From Cinclus cinclus (lineage: Eukaryota > Chordata > Aves > Passeriformes > Cinclidae): DNA of 64,000 nucleotides. The stretch is taken from the NCBI RefSeq assembly GCF_963662255.1, contig NC_085059.1, positions 3,396,501 through 3,460,500 on the forward strand. Direction: 5' to 3'. A model generated the notes under the pieces. That model did not search any database and was not told the origin of the DNA. It saw only the letters and a program-made list of their open reading frames with translations. The stretch's first letter is position 1; every line of letters starts with the position of its first letter. The position numbers were made by a program, and so were the translations under genes. Below are positions 22,401 through 35,146 of this stretch, in pieces.

Positions 22401-23693
22401 GACGCCTTTCTTGTTGGCTCAAGGGCTGTTTCCGTGGGCCACGCTTGCACAGAAAGAAAGGAAGTGCAGCTGCTGAGGAACATCTCCATGCCCTCAGCAG
22501 GTTTTGGTGCCTTTGCTGCAGGGCCGCTCCTGTCAGAGCCCCCTCTCTGCTGCTGACACCTTTGCTCTTGGGGACACCAGCCCAGGAACACCAGCAGGGC
22601 CCAGGGTTGGCTCAGGGGGACCCCCCTGTGCACAGGGAATCCCAGCCACGTGGGTGTGCCAGCACCCCCAGAAACACCAAGATCTGGCAGCACTTTGATC
22701 CGCTGCTCTTTCTGCACACGGAACCATCTCCTTCCTTTGCCATCCCAGGAAAATTCAACCTCTACCTCAGCCAAAGATCATTTCCTACACATGGCTGATC
22801 AGAAATGTTCTTCTGGACTTCCTCCACCAAAACCACCCCCGCATGCCCACAAGACATTCCAGGGCCATCGGGAAACCCTCCACAAACACTGCGCAGGCAC
22901 CCAGGACCACGGGCTTTCCATCTCTGCCATTCAGGCTCCCTGCGCTGCTCCTGGTCATTTTCTCCTCCTCTCTCCATAACTTTGGGAACCACAGAGCTCC
23001 CAGGCTTTGGCAATTCCCAAGGCCACTGCCATCCTTGACTTTTTGGACACCCCCAGGACTGTGGACAGACACCCCTGTGTTTTCCCGCAGAAGATGTTAA
23101 GAGCCAACAGGAAGTCACAAAGTTACTGAGGCTGCTAGATCACCTCCCCAAAAGAAAAAGCTGAAAAAGCTGTGGCTGCTGAGGAAGGGGAGGTGAAGCT
23201 TGTGTGGCAAGCTCAGAGCATATTCACAGTGAATGAAAGGTGGAAGAGGGAGGGTGACTCTTCCTCAGGAAGTCTACTGATGGGACAAGGGGGAATGGGA
23301 TCAAACGGAAAGAGAGTTGGAAGAGATCTGATGCTGGAAAGAAGTTCTTTAATGTGAGGCTGCTTGTCCCTGACACAGGGACTTGTGCACATGTGGGTGC
23401 CCCATCCCCAGCAACATCCAAGGCCACATTGGACAGGGTTGAAGTGCTGGGAGCTTGCTCAGGTTGGAACCAGATGATTTTTAGGGTCTCTTCCAAGCCA
23501 AACCACTCAAGGATTTCATGGTTCTATGGCGTCCATCTCCAAGAGAGGAGTGGCCCTGAAGCTTCTGTGACATCACAGGGCCCAGAGTGCTCCAGGTGGA
23601 AGGTCCAGGGCCTGGAGACCAGCACAACAGACAGTTCACCTGCTGCCAGCACTCAGTTCTCCCCCACTCTTCGCTCACTGCCACGGTGCCAAG
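18948..23693 (+). repeat. Tandem unit 4, 4746 bp
   Basis: Dimer partner of unit 2 through its 3' UTR and spacer, but its last 0.6 kb has the CTCCCCAAAAG and GGATTTCATGG type seen in units 1 and 3. Hairpin at 21889-21926. Confidence 0.92.
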
Positions 23694-24218
23694 ATGTTTC
23701 TGCTGCCAGTACTCGCTTGTCCCCCGCTCTTCGTTCTCTGTCTTGGTGCTGAGCTGCTCCTGCTGCCGGGACTTTTCCTGCACTTCTACTGGAGCATCAA
23801 CACCAACAGCATGAGCGCTCCTGTCCCAGTGGAGGTACAGTGCCATCCCAGGGAGGGGGGCAGCCCTGACTGCCAGGGCAGGCTGCAGCCCTGTGGGGAT
23901 GGATGCTGGGGACAGGGACCCCAAGTGACATTGTGCTGTCTCATGCAGACTGCCAGAGACACCGTTGAGGATATGGAGGTGGATGAGCAGGATGACACCG
24001 AGCCCATGGAAGTGGATGAATATGATGAGACTGAGCCCATGGAAGTGGATGAGCAGGATGACACCGAGCCCATGGAAGTGGACGAATATGATGAGACTGA
24101 GCCCATGGAAGTGGATGAGCAGGATGACACCGAGCCCATGGAAGTGGATGAATATGATGAGACTGAGCCCATGGACGTCGATGAGAAGGACAAGGAAGAG
24201 CCCGTGATCCTGGCATGA
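23694..24218 (+). CDS. Array gene copy 5, intact, 174 codons
   Basis: Three-pair tail. ATT to GTT changes TIED to TVED, a variant shared with copies 6, 9, 10 and 11. Residues 33-34 are still W-S. Candidate intron at 23835-23948; AATAAA at 24629-24634. The downstream unit changes character near 26.1-27.4 kb, from the type seen at copies 2 and 4 to the type seen at copies 6 to 10. Confidence 0.72.
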   Translation: MFLLPVLACPPLFVLCLGAELLLLPGLFLHFYWSINTNSMSAPVPVEVQCHPREGGSPDCQGRLQPCGDGCWGQGPQVTLCCLMQTARDTVEDMEVDEQDDTEPMEVDEYDETEPMEVDEQDDTEPMEVDEYDETEPMEVDEQDDTEPMEVDEYDETEPMDVDEKDKEEPVILA

Positions 24219-27200
24219 GGATGGAGCCCCAGGAGCAGGACAACCTGATGCTCCCCTGCCCTGCCCACAGGCAGTGCCCAGCCTGGGGTGGGGCTGGCTG
24301 GCTCTCCTCAGGGACATGGTGCTCAAGGAAGTCCTGCTCTGCTGCTTCCTTCCTTCCTTCCTTCCCTCCCAGACTGACAGGGATAATGGGCATCGACAGG
24401 GCCCCGCTGTAAATATGTTCAGCATATTCGAGGCTTTGTTTATAGGAACAATTTGAAGATTGTTAGCCTAAAGGTCCCAGAATGTTAATCTATAGCTTCT
24501 AGATTTTTACAGTATAAGTCCCAGATTGTTACCAGTATAGTCTTCCTTGTAAATATGTTCTAGAGATTGTTGTTGTTGTTGCTGTTAGAAGGAAACATGT
24601 TCTTCAAATGTTTGGCTGAACTTTGTTCAATAAATACTATTTCTTATTAAAACCTCGCCTCTCTTTGCAATTCCTTTGGGCAACGTTTGCACAGTGCTGG
24701 TTTCCACTTGCTCATGGTTCCTGGGGTTGCAGGTCCCTGGGGGTGCTGGCACAGCCAGCCCTGGCTGGGGGTCCCTGTGCAGGGGGGTCCCACTGAGCCA
24801 GCACTGCTGTTCCTGGGGCACAGCAGTGTCCCCAAGGGCAAAGCTCTCACCAGCAGAGAGGGAGCTCTGACAGCAGCAGGCCCTGCAGCAACGCCACCAA
24901 AGCAAAGGAAACCTCCTGACACCCTTCCTGCTGCGGCCACAGGGACTCCTGGGCAGGAGCCAGCATCAGGCACAGGGATGCAACATCCACCTCCATGCTC
25001 TGAAGGTCACGACAGCCTTGGCAAGTCTGGGACCTGCACCCGGGCTGCTGCAGGGGCTGATGTTTAAGGCTTGCAGCCTCCAAAGCCTCTGGGCTTTGCT
25101 TCCCCCGCTGCCTTCCATTGCCCTGTGCCCAGGATCCTCACCCTGCCCGTGTTCCTGCTGCTGCCAGCAGCCCCCAGAGCCCCTCACTCCCTGAGCATCC
25201 CCATCACAGGGAGCACTGGCAAATCCCACACGCTTCGCAAAGCAAACTCCCCCACAGTAACCAAACCACTCTTTGGTCAGAGGGCGCCAAGGGGAAGCTC
25301 AGCACCAGCTGCTGTTTAAAGTGTGCTTTCAAAAGTGGGTTCAGGCACTCTGGCAGTGCCTGCTGCGCAGCTGAGGCTGTGGGGACACAGCACTGGCTCA
25401 GGCCAGCCCTCAGCCCCTCACAGCTCATGCCAAAGGCCCAGCTCACAAAGCAGTTTCACACCACTTGCTGCAGCTATTTCAAAGGCCTAAATGTCATTGG
25501 CAGGAGCCATTTAGTTGCCAACTCAGTGTCCGTGTCCTGGCAGGAGAAGCCACCAAGGGGCCTCTGCATGTGCACTCAGGGCACTTCCACTGCCATCCCA
25601 AAGGGATCGCAAAGGACAGGGCTCGTCTTTCAGCACTGCTGAGCTCCTCACGCAGCATTGAAGTCTCAGGAAGAGACAACAAGAATTGAGTGCACCAGGG
25701 AAGCTGGCCTCGAAGAAAAGGCATCAATCCCACGGCCCACCCAAGCCAACGGCCTGCATGTCTGTACCTTCTCCTCCTTCTCTCTTCTCTGCTGTCACTT
25801 TGCCCCTTCTCTCTGTCCGGGAGCTTGGCCTCTCAGACAAATAAAAGATGTGCATCCACACGTAGGCACGGCATAGATGTCTTACAGAATTGTCCCTTCT
25901 TCCCCGACAGCTGCAAATCCTACAGCTGCCAGACCTCATCCCTTGCTCCTAGAAAGGGAGACAAGACTTTCCATTCTAATCCATTGCCCAGCCCTAAGTC
26001 AACGACACAGTCAGTAGAAATAGCTGTGAAATCCCCGGCAGGAACCTGCCAGAAGAGCTACAGCTGTGGAGGGGGAAGCAGCAAACTCCCACCCCCACCA
26101 CTGCTTTGGACTCCTTACCAGCTAAAACAGATCCCACTCCTGCGACTTTTTCCATTTTTTGTTAAACACAACTACCATCAATTTAAATCCATTGAAAACA
26201 AGATCACAGGAGGGGTTGCGTGGAAAGGAACCTTCAATCCCACCCAGTGCAAGCTTTGCCATGGCAGGGACACCTGCCACTGTCCCACACTGCTCCAGCC
26301 TGGCCTTGGGCACTGCCAGGGATCCAGGGGCAGCCACAGCTGCTCTGGGCACCCTGTGCCAGCCCTGCCCATCCTGCCAGGGAACACTTCCTGACCCATA
26401 TCCCATCTGCAGCTGCTCCCAGTGCCAACAGGTGTCACTGCATGGCCTTGGGATGATGGATCAAGAGAAAGCCCCAAACTTTGAGCAGAGCTCCCAGTGC
26501 CTGTGCTGGGGACGTGCCACCCACCTGCCCCTCAAGCACTCAGCTGCCTCGCAGCCAGATGGAGTGTCCAACGGGTAAAGCACTCCCAGAGGATCAAACC
26601 CTGGTCACTGCACCAATGACAAGGTCTTTATTGGGAAAAGAAATGTCGAAGCACAGCGACATTTCTTTTCCAAGCAGGAGACGCTGATCCTGTGCCGGCA
26701 GCGCAGGGATGCTGTTATTGCTGGTCCTCATTTCATGCCTTTATCAGCTGCAGGGCCACCAGGACAGGCTGTGGTCTCCCAGGGCAGCTCTGAGTGACAC
26801 TGCTGTCCCCACCAGCTGTCCCCAGCCCTGGGTGCTGCCACGTGCCCCAGCCTCTGCGGCCCAAAGCACCTGGAGATCCCCCTGAGCATCAGCGATCGGG
26901 GCCGCTGCAATCAGCCTGCTGACCCAAAACCTCAAGTGCTGCCACAAGAAAAGCAGCTGATTCATTGATACCTCGGAATTTCATGTCTCAATGCAAGGAC
27001 AGGAAGCACCCCTATGCCACCAAATCGTTGCTAAGGGCTTGCAAGCCTCAACGCGGAGATTTCAGCGTTGGACACGCAGTCAGGGCAAGGGTAAATCCAC
27101 ACAGAAATGACTCAGAAATTCCAAAACACACATCATGTTGGTCTTGACGCCTTTCTTGTTGGCTCAAGGGCTGTTTCCGTGGGCCACGCTTGCACAGAAA

Positions 27201-28438
27201 GAAAGGAAGTGCAGCTGCTGACGAACATCTCCATGCCCTCAGCAGGTTTTGGTGCCTTTGCTGCAGGGCCGCTCCTGTCAGAGCCCCCTCTCTGCTGCTG
27301 ACACCTTTGCTCTTGGGGACACCAGCCCAGGAACACCAGCAGGGCCCAGGGTTGGCTCAGGGGGACCCCCCTGTGCACAGGGACTCCCAGCCCCGTGGCT
27401 GTGCCAGCACCCCCAGAAACACCAAGATCTGGCAGCACTTTGCTCCGCTGCTCTTTCCGCACACGGAACCATCTCCTTCCTTTGCCATCCCAGGAAAATT
27501 CAACCTCTACCTCAGCCAAAGATCATTTCCTACACATGGCTGATCAGAAATGTTCTTCTGCACTTCCTCCACCAAAACCACCCCCGCATGCCCACAAGAC
27601 ATTCCAGGGCCATCGGGAAACCCTCCACAAACACTGCGCAGGCACCCAGGACCACGGGCTTTCCATCTCTGCCATTCAGGCTCCCTGCGCTGCTCCTGGT
27701 CATTTTCTCCTCCTCTCTCCATAACTTTGGGAACCACAGAGCTCCCAGGCTTTGGCAATTCCCAAGGCCACTGCCATCCTTGACTTCTTGGACACCCCCA
27801 GGGCTGTGGACAGACACCCCTGTGTTTTCCCACAGAAGATGTTAAGAGCCAACAGGAAGTCACAAAGTTACTGAGGCTGCTAGATCACCTCCCCAAAAGA
27901 AAAAGCTGAAAAAGCTGTGGCTGCTGAGGAAGGGGAGGTGAAGCTTGTGTGGCAAGCTCAGAGCACATTCACAGTGAATGAAAGGTGGAAGAGGGAGGGT
28001 GACTCTTCCTCAGGAAGTCTACTGATGGGACAAGGGGGAATGGGATCAAACGGAAAGAGAGTTGGAAGAGATCTGATGCTGGAAAGAAGTTCTTTAATCT
28101 GAGGCTGCTTGTCCCTGACACAGGGAGCTGTGCACATGTGGGTGCCCCATCCCCAGCAACATCCAAGGCCACATTGGACAGGGTTGAAGTGCTGGGAGCT
28201 TGCTCAGGTTGGAACCAGATGATTTTTAGGGTCTCTTCCAAGCCAAACCACTCAAGGACTTCATGGTTCTATGGCGTCCATCTCCAAGAGAGGAGTGGCC
28301 CTGAAGCTTCTGTGACATCACAGGGCCCAGAGTGCTGCAGGTGGAAGGTCCAGGGCCTGGAGACCAGCACAACAGACAGTTCACCTGCTGCCAGCACTCA
28401 GTTCTCCCCCACTCTTCGCTCTCTGCCACGGTGCCAAG
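23694..28438 (+). repeat. Tandem unit 5, 4745 bp, mosaic
   Basis: The 5' half follows units 2 and 4. From about 27.38 kb (CAGCCCCGTGGCTG, TTTGCTCCG, TGACTTCTTGG) it follows units 6 to 10, so it looks like an exchange product. Around 26140 it has CCTGCGACTTTTTCC and TTAAACAC. Hairpin at 26634-26671. Confidence 0.9.
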
Positions 28439-28963
28439 ATGTTCCTGCTGCCAGTACTCGCTTGTCCCCCGCTCTTCGTTCTCTGCCTTGGTGCTGAGCT
28501 GCTCCTGCTGCCGGGACTTTTCCTGCACTTCTACTGCACCATCAACACCAACAGCATGAGCGCTCCTGTCCCAGTGGAGGTACAGTGCCATCCCAGGGAG
28601 GGGGGCAGCCCTGACTGCCAGGGCAGGCTGCAGCCCTGTGGGGATGGATGCTGGGGACAGGGACCCCAAGTGACATTGTGCTGCCTCATGCAGACTGCCA
28701 GAGACACCGTTGAGGATATGGAGGTGGATGAGCAGGATGACACCGAGCCCATGGAAGTGGACGAATATGATGAGACTGAGCCCATGGAAGTGGATGAGCA
28801 GGATGACACCGAGCCCATGGAAGTGGACGAATATGATGAGACTGAGCCCATGGAAGTGGATGAGCAGGATGACACCGAGCCCATGGAAGTAGATGAATAT
28901 GATGAGACTGAGCCCATGGACGTCGATGAGAAGGACAAGGAAGAGCCCGTGATCCTGGCATGA
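28439..28963 (+). CDS. Array gene copy 6, intact, 174 codons, with expanded TTCC tract in its 3' UTR
   Basis: First copy in the window with C-T in place of W-S at residues 33-34 and with TTC in place of TTT for Phe2. TVED. The last VDEYDE half-repeat uses GTA GAT, synonymous. Candidate intron at 28580-28693. The 3' UTR is lengthened by about 130 bp through a TTCC microsatellite (29091-29251); AATAAA is at 29508-29513. Confidence 0.72.
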   Translation: MFLLPVLACPPLFVLCLGAELLLLPGLFLHFYCTINTNSMSAPVPVEVQCHPREGGSPDCQGRLQPCGDGCWGQGPQVTLCCLMQTARDTVEDMEVDEQDDTEPMEVDEYDETEPMEVDEQDDTEPMEVDEYDETEPMEVDEQDDTEPMEVDEYDETEPMDVDEKDKEEPVILA

Positions 28964-29090
28964 GGATGGAGGCCCAGGAGCAGGACAACCTGATGCTCCC
29001 CTGCCCTGCCCACAGGCAGTGCCCAGCCTGGGGCGGGGCTGGCTGGCTCTCCTCAGGGACATGGTGCTCAAGGAAGTCCTGCTCTGCTGC

Positions 29091-29251
29091 TTCCTTCCTT
29101 CCTTCCTTCCTTCCTTCCTTCCTTCCTTCCTTCCTTCCTTCCTTCCTTCCTTCCTTCCTTCCTTCCTTCCTTCCTTCCTTCATTCCTTCCTTCCTTCCTT
29201 CCTTCCTTCCTTCCTTCCTTCCTTCCTTCCTTCCTTCCTTCCTTCCCTCCC
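29091..29251 (+). repeat. Expanded (TTCC)n microsatellite, about 160 bp
   Basis: Other units have four or five TTCC here. Unit 6 has close to forty, interrupted once by CATTCC at 29181. The tract lies in the presumed 3' UTR of gene copy 6, before CCCTCCCAG. A homopyrimidine mirror repeat of this length can form triplex DNA and slips easily in replication or assembly. Confidence 0.9.
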
Positions 29252-32200
29252 AGACTGACAGGGATAATGGGCATCGATAGGGCCCCACTGTAAATATGTT
29301 CAGCATGTTCGAGGCTTTTTTTTATAGGAACAATTTGAAGATTGTTAGCCTAAAGGTCCCAGAATGTTAATCTATAGCTTCTAGATTTTTACAGTATAAG
29401 TCCCAGATTGTTAACAGTATAGTCTTCCTTGTAAATATGTTCTAGAGACTGTTGTTGTTGTTGTTAGAAGTAAATATGTTCTTCAAATGTTTGGCTGAAC
29501 TTTGTTCAATAAATACTATTTCTTATTAAAACCTCGCCTCTCTTTGCAATTCCTTTGGGCAACCTTTGCACAGTGCTGGTTTCCACTTGCTCATGGTTCC
29601 TGGAGCTGCAGGTCCCTGGGGGTGCTGGCACAGCCAGCCCTGGCTGGGGGTCCCTGTGCAGGGGGGTCCCACTGAGCCAGCACTGCTGTTCCTGGGGCAC
29701 AGCAGTGTCCCCGAGGGCAAAGCTGTCACCAGCAGAGAGGGAGCTCTGACAGCAGCAGGCCCTGCAGCAACGCTACCAAAGCAAAGGAAACCTCCTGACA
29801 CCCTTCCTGCTGCGGCCACAGGGACTCCTGGGCAGGAGCCAGCATCAGGCACAGGGATGCAACATCCACCTCCATGCTCTGAAGGTCTCAACAGCCTTGG
29901 CAAGTCTGGGACCTGCACCCGGGCTGCTGCAGGGGCTGATGTTTAAGGCTTGCAGCCTCCAAAGCCTCTGGGCTTTGCTTCCCCCGCTTCCTTCCATTGC
30001 TCTGTGCCCAGGTTCCTCACCCTGCCCGTGTTCCTGCTGCTGCCAGCAGCCCCCAGAGCCCCTCACTCCCGGAGCATCCCCATCACAGGGAGCACCGGCA
30101 AATCCCACACGCTTCACAAAGCAAACTCCCCCACAGTAACCAAACCACTCTTTGGTCAGAGGGTGCCAAGGGGAAGCTCAGCACCAGCTGCCGTTTAAAG
30201 CATGCTTTCAAAAGTGGGTTCAGGCACTCTGGCAGTGCCTGCTGCGCAGCTGAGGCTGTGGGGACACAGCACTGGCTCAGGCCAGCCCTCAGCCCCTCAC
30301 AGCTCATGCCAAGGGCCCAGCTCACAAAGCAGTTTCAAACCACTTGCTGCAGCTATTTCAAAGGCCTAAATGTCATTGGCAGGAGCCATTTAGTTGCCAA
30401 CTCAGTGTCCGTGTCCTGGCAGGAGAAGCCACCAAGGGGCCTCTGCATGTGCACTCAGGGCACTTCCACTGCCATCCCAAAGGGATCGCAAAGGACAGGG
30501 CTCTTCTTTCAGCACTGCTGAGCTCCTCACGCAGCATTGAAGTCTCAGGAAGAGACAAGAATTGAGTGCACCAGGGAAGCTGGCCTCCAAGAAAAGGCAT
30601 CAATCCCACGGCCCACCCAAGCCAACGGCCTGCATGTCTGTACCTTCTCCTCCTTCTCTCTTCTCTGCTGTCACTTTGCCCCTTCTCTCTGTCCGGGAGC
30701 TTGGCCTCTCAGACAAATAAAAGATGTGCATCCTCACCTAGGCACGGCATAGATGTCTTACAGAATTGTCCCTTCTTCCCCGACAGCTGCAAATCCTACA
30801 GCTGCCAGACCTCATCCCTTGCTCCTAGAAAGGGAGACAAGACTTTCCATTCTAATCCATTGCCCAGCCCTAAGTCAACGACACAGTCAGTAGAAATAGC
30901 TGTGAAATCCCCGGCAGGAACCTGCCAGAAGAGCTACAGCTGTGGAGGGGGAAGAAGCAAACTCCCACCCCCACCACTGCTTTGGACTCCTTACCAGCTA
31001 AAACATATCCCACTCCTGGGATTTTTTTCCATTTTTTATTAACCACAACTACCATCAATTTAAATCCATTGAAAACAAGATCACAGGAGGGGTTGCGTGG
31101 AAAGGAACCTTCAATCCCACCCAGTGCAAGCTTTGCCATGGCAGGGACACCTGCCACTGTCCCACGCTGCTCCAGCCTGGCCTTGGGCACTGCCAGGGAT
31201 CCAGGGGCAGCCACAGCTGCTCTGGGCACCCTGTGCCAGCCCTGCCCATCCTGCCAGGGAACACTTCCTGACCCATATCCCATCTGCAGCTGCTCCCAGT
31301 GCCAACACGTGTCACTGCATGGCCTTGGGATGATGGATCAAGAGAAAGCCCCAAACTTTGAGCAGAGTTCCCAGTGCCTGTGCTGGGGACGTGCCACCCA
31401 CCTGCCCCTCAAGCACTCAGCTGCCTCGCAGCCAGATGGAGTGTCCAACGGGTAAAGTACTCCCAGAGGATCAAACCCTAGTCACTGCACCAATGACAAG
31501 GTCTTTATTGGGAAAAGAAATGTCGAAGCACAGCGACATTTCTTTTCCAAGCAGGAGACGCTGATCCTGTGCCGGCAGCGCAGGGATGCGGTGATTGCTG
31601 GTCCTCATTTCATGCCTTTATCAGCTGCAGGGCCACCAGGACAGGCTGTGGTCTCCCAGGGCAGCTCTGAGTGACACTGCTGTCCCCACCAGCTGTCCCC
31701 AGCCCTGGGTGCTGCCACGTGCCCCAGCCTCTGCAGCCCAAAGCACCTGGAGATCCCCCCGAGCATCAGCGATCGGGGCCGCTGCAATCAGCCTGCTGAC
31801 CCAAAACCTCAAGTGCTGCCACAAGAAAAGCAGCTGATTCATTGATACCTCGGAATTTCATGTCTCAATGCAAGGACAGGAAGCACCCCTATGCCACCAA
31901 ATCATTGCTAAGGGCTTGCAAGCCTCAACGCGGAGATTTCAGCGTTGGACACGCAGTCAGGGCAAGGGTAAATCCACACAGAAATGACTCAGAAATTCCA
32001 AAACACACATCATGTTGGTCTTGACGCCTTTCTTGTTGGCTCAAGGGCTGTTTCCGTGGGCCACGCTTGCACAGAAAGAAAGGAAGTGCAGCTGCTGAGG
32101 AACATCTCCATGCCCTCAGCAGGTTTTGGTGCCTTTGCTGCAGGGCCGCTCCTGTCAGAGCCCCCTCTCTGCTGCTGACACCTTTGCTCTTGGGGACACC

Positions 32201-33315
32201 AGCCCAGGAACACCAGCAGGGCCCAGGGTTGGGTCACGGGGACCCCCCTGTGCACAGGGACTCCCAGCCCCGTGGCTGTGCCAGCACCCCCAGAAACACC
32301 AAGATCTGGCAGCACTTTGATCCGCTGCTCTTTCCGCACACGGAACCATCTCCTTCCTTTGCCATCCCAGGAAAATTCAACCTCTACCTCAGCCAAAGAT
32401 CATTTCCTACACAGGGCTGATCAGAAATGTTCTTCTGCACTTCCTCCACCAAAACCACCCCCGCATGCCCACAAGACATTCCAGGGCCATCGGGAAACCC
32501 TCCACAAACACTGCGCAGGCACCCAGGACCACGGGCTTTCCATCTCTGCCATTCAGGCTCCCTGCGCTGCTCCTGGTCATTTTCTCCTCCTCTCTCCATA
32601 ACTTTGGGAACCACAGAGCTCCCAGGCTTTGCCAATTCCCAAGGCCACTGCCATCCTTGACTTCTTGGACACCCCCAGGGCTGTGGACAGACACCCCTGT
32701 GTTTTCCCGCAGAAGATGTTAAGAGCCAACAGGAAGTCACAAAGTTACGGAGGCTGCTAGATCACCTCCCCAAAAGAAAAAGCTGAAAAAGCTGTGGCTG
32801 CTGAGGAAGGGGAGGTGAAGCTTGTGTGGCAAGCTCAGAGCACATTCACAATGAATGAAAGGTGGAAGAGGGAGGGTGACTCTTCCTCAGGAAGTCTACT
32901 GATGGGACAAGGGGGAATGGGATCAAACGGAAAGAGAGTTGGAAGAGATTTGATGCTGGAAAGAAGTTCTTTAATCTGAGGCTGCTTGTCCCTGACACAG
33001 GGACCTGTGCACATGTGGGTGCCCCATCCCCAGCAACATCCAAGGCCACATTGGACAGGGTTGAAGTGCTGGGAGCTTGCTCAGGTTGGAACCAGATGAT
33101 TTTTAGGGTCTCTTCCAAGCCAAACCACTCAAGGATTGGATGGTTCTATGGCATCCATCTCCAAGAGAGGAGTGGCCCTGAAGCTTCTGTGACATCACAG
33201 GGCCCAGAGTGCTGCAGGTGGAAGGTCCAGGGCCTGGAGACCAGCACAACAGACAGTTCACCTGCTGCCAGCACTCAGTTCTCCCCCACTCTTCGCTCTC
33301 TGCCACGGTGCCAAG

Positions 33316-33840
33316 ATGTTCCTGCTGCCAGTACTCGCTTGTCCCCCGCTCTTCGTTCTCTGCCTTGGTGCTGAGCTGCTCCTGCTGCCGGGACTTTTCC
33401 TGCACTTCTACTGCACCATCAACACCAACAGCATGAGCGCTCCTGTCCCAGTGGAGGTACAGTGCCATCCCAGGGAGGGGGGCAGCCCGGACTGCCAGGG
33501 CAGGCTGCAGCCCTGTGGGGATGGATGCTGGGGACAGGGACCCCAAGTGACATTGTGCTGTCTCATGCAGACTGCCAGAGACACCATTGAGGATATGGAG
33601 GTGGATGAGCAGGATGACACCGAGCCCATGGAAGTGGACGAATATGATGAGACTGAGCCCATGGAAGTGGATGAGCAGAATGACACCGAGCCCATGGAAG
33701 TGGACGAATATGATGAGACTGAGCCCATGGAAGTGGATGAGCAGGATGACACCGAGCCCATGGAAGTAGATGAATATGATGAGACTGAGCCCATGGACAT
33801 CGATGAGAAGGACAAGGAAGAACCCGTGATCCTGGCATGA
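33316..33840 (+). CDS. Array gene copy 7, intact, 174 codons, upstream of ERV-A
   Basis: Most amino-acid changes of any copy, yet still open. One half-repeat reads EQNDTEP (D to N) and the terminal half-repeat begins MDIDE (V to I). TIED; C-T at residues 33-34. Candidate intron at 33457-33570. AATAAA at 34253-34258 is intact, and the provirus begins only about 264 bp beyond it, so the transcription unit itself is not interrupted. Confidence 0.7.
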   Translation: MFLLPVLACPPLFVLCLGAELLLLPGLFLHFYCTINTNSMSAPVPVEVQCHPREGGSPDCQGRLQPCGDGCWGQGPQVTLCCLMQTARDTIEDMEVDEQDDTEPMEVDEYDETEPMEVDEQNDTEPMEVDEYDETEPMEVDEQDDTEPMEVDEYDETEPMDIDEKDKEEPVILA

Positions 33841-34521
33841 GGATGGAGGCCCAGGAGCAGGACAACCTGATGCTCCCCTGCCCTGCCCACAGGCAGTGCC
33901 CAGCCTGGGGCGGGGCTGGCTGGCTCTCCTCAGGGACATGGTGCTCAAGGAAGTCCTGCTCTGCTGCTTCCTTCCTTCCTTCCTTCCTTCCCTCCCAGAC
34001 TGACAGGGATAATGGGCATCGATAGGGCCCCACTGTAAATATGTTCAGCATGTTCGAGGCTTTTTTTTATAGGAACAATTTGAAGATTGTTAGCCTAAAG
34101 GTCCCAGAATGTTAATCTATAGCTTCTAGATTTTTACTGTATAAGTCCCAGATTGTTAACAGTATAGTCTTCCTTGTAAATATGTTCTAGAGATTGTTGT
34201 TGTTGTTGTTAGAAGGAAACATGTTCTTCAAATGTTTGGCTGAACTTTGTTCAATAAATACTATTTCTTATTAAAACCTCGCCTCTCTTTGCAATTCCTT
34301 TGGGCAACCTTTGCACAGTGCTGGTTTCCACTTGCTCATGGTTCCTGGGGCTGCAGGTCCCTGGGGGTGCTGGCACAGCCAGCCCTGGCTGAGGGTCCCT
34401 GTGCAGGGGGGTCCCACTGAGCCAGCACTGCTCTTCCTGGGGCACAGCAGTGTCCCCGAGGGCAAAGCTGTCACCAGCAGAGAGGGAGCTCTGAGAGCAG
34501 CAGGCCCTGCAGCAACGCCGC

Positions 34522-35144
34522 TGTGGGAATCGAGCTGGCTGACATCCAAAGCCAGACCAGTGTTTTTGATGCGTTGCCCCCTGGCCCCAGACCTTGGAGG
34601 GCATTTGTTTAAGTTTATAACAGTTCCTAGGAAAGTTGTCAAAGGTTTTAAAACTGTTCCTGGTCAAGCTTTATAACCCTCATTTCCCATTGATTGCCTC
34701 TATTCCCAGTTATGTCATCCCTTTTCTCTTCCCAGTCCTGGAAAGTTCTTGTATCCTTGTACCCCCATTGGTTTATGTTCACCGCATTGTTCCACCCATC
34801 CTACCTTACTGGTTACTGCCCCATATTACTCCTCCCTTGCACCACTTTTCCCTTTACCCATTGGATTATCATCCTGGACCCACCTCCCATCATCCCTTAT
34901 AAATACCCTGGATTTTCCCTCAGCCTTGTCTTCTACCCTTTGCTCATATAGTGTGTGCACGTGTTTTGGGCCTTGTCCCGCATTTTCTTTTATGATTATT
35001 AAAGTCTTTAGTTGCAGAGTTGTGGTGTGGACCCGTTCCTCATTTCGCTACCTTAGCCCTGATATCAGGGGAACTTTAGAGGTTGGTCGGGGAGACTGCC
35101 CTCGAGACTCGCGCCTTAAGTATTGAAAAACAAAAACCCCGACA
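34522..35144 (+). repeat. ERV-A 5' LTR, 623 bp
   Basis: Begins TGTGGGAATCGAG and ends CCCGACA. TATAAATA at 34898-34905 and an ATTAAA-type polyadenylation signal near 34998. CCATTGG boxes lie upstream of the TATA. By my count it differs from the 3' LTR at about 30 sites (roughly 5%). Confidence 0.92.
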
Positions 35145-35146
35145 GG

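Larger units (their letters stand above)
28439..33315 (+). repeat. Tandem unit 6, 4877 bp
   Basis: Longer because of the TTCC tract. It contains AAAACATATCCCACTCC near 31001-31017, the variant that matches the empty site of ERV-B. Hairpin at 31511-31548. The spacer has no gene I can support. Confidence 0.92.

Noticed and set aside
29091..29251. Lys-Glu-Gly repeat protein on the minus strand (GRKE repeats)
   Set aside because: Simple translation of the TTCC microsatellite.
34700..34951. Short frames in the ERV-A LTRs (also near 42209-42567)
   Set aside because: They lie inside LTR regulatory sequence, differ between the two LTRs and match no retroviral gene.
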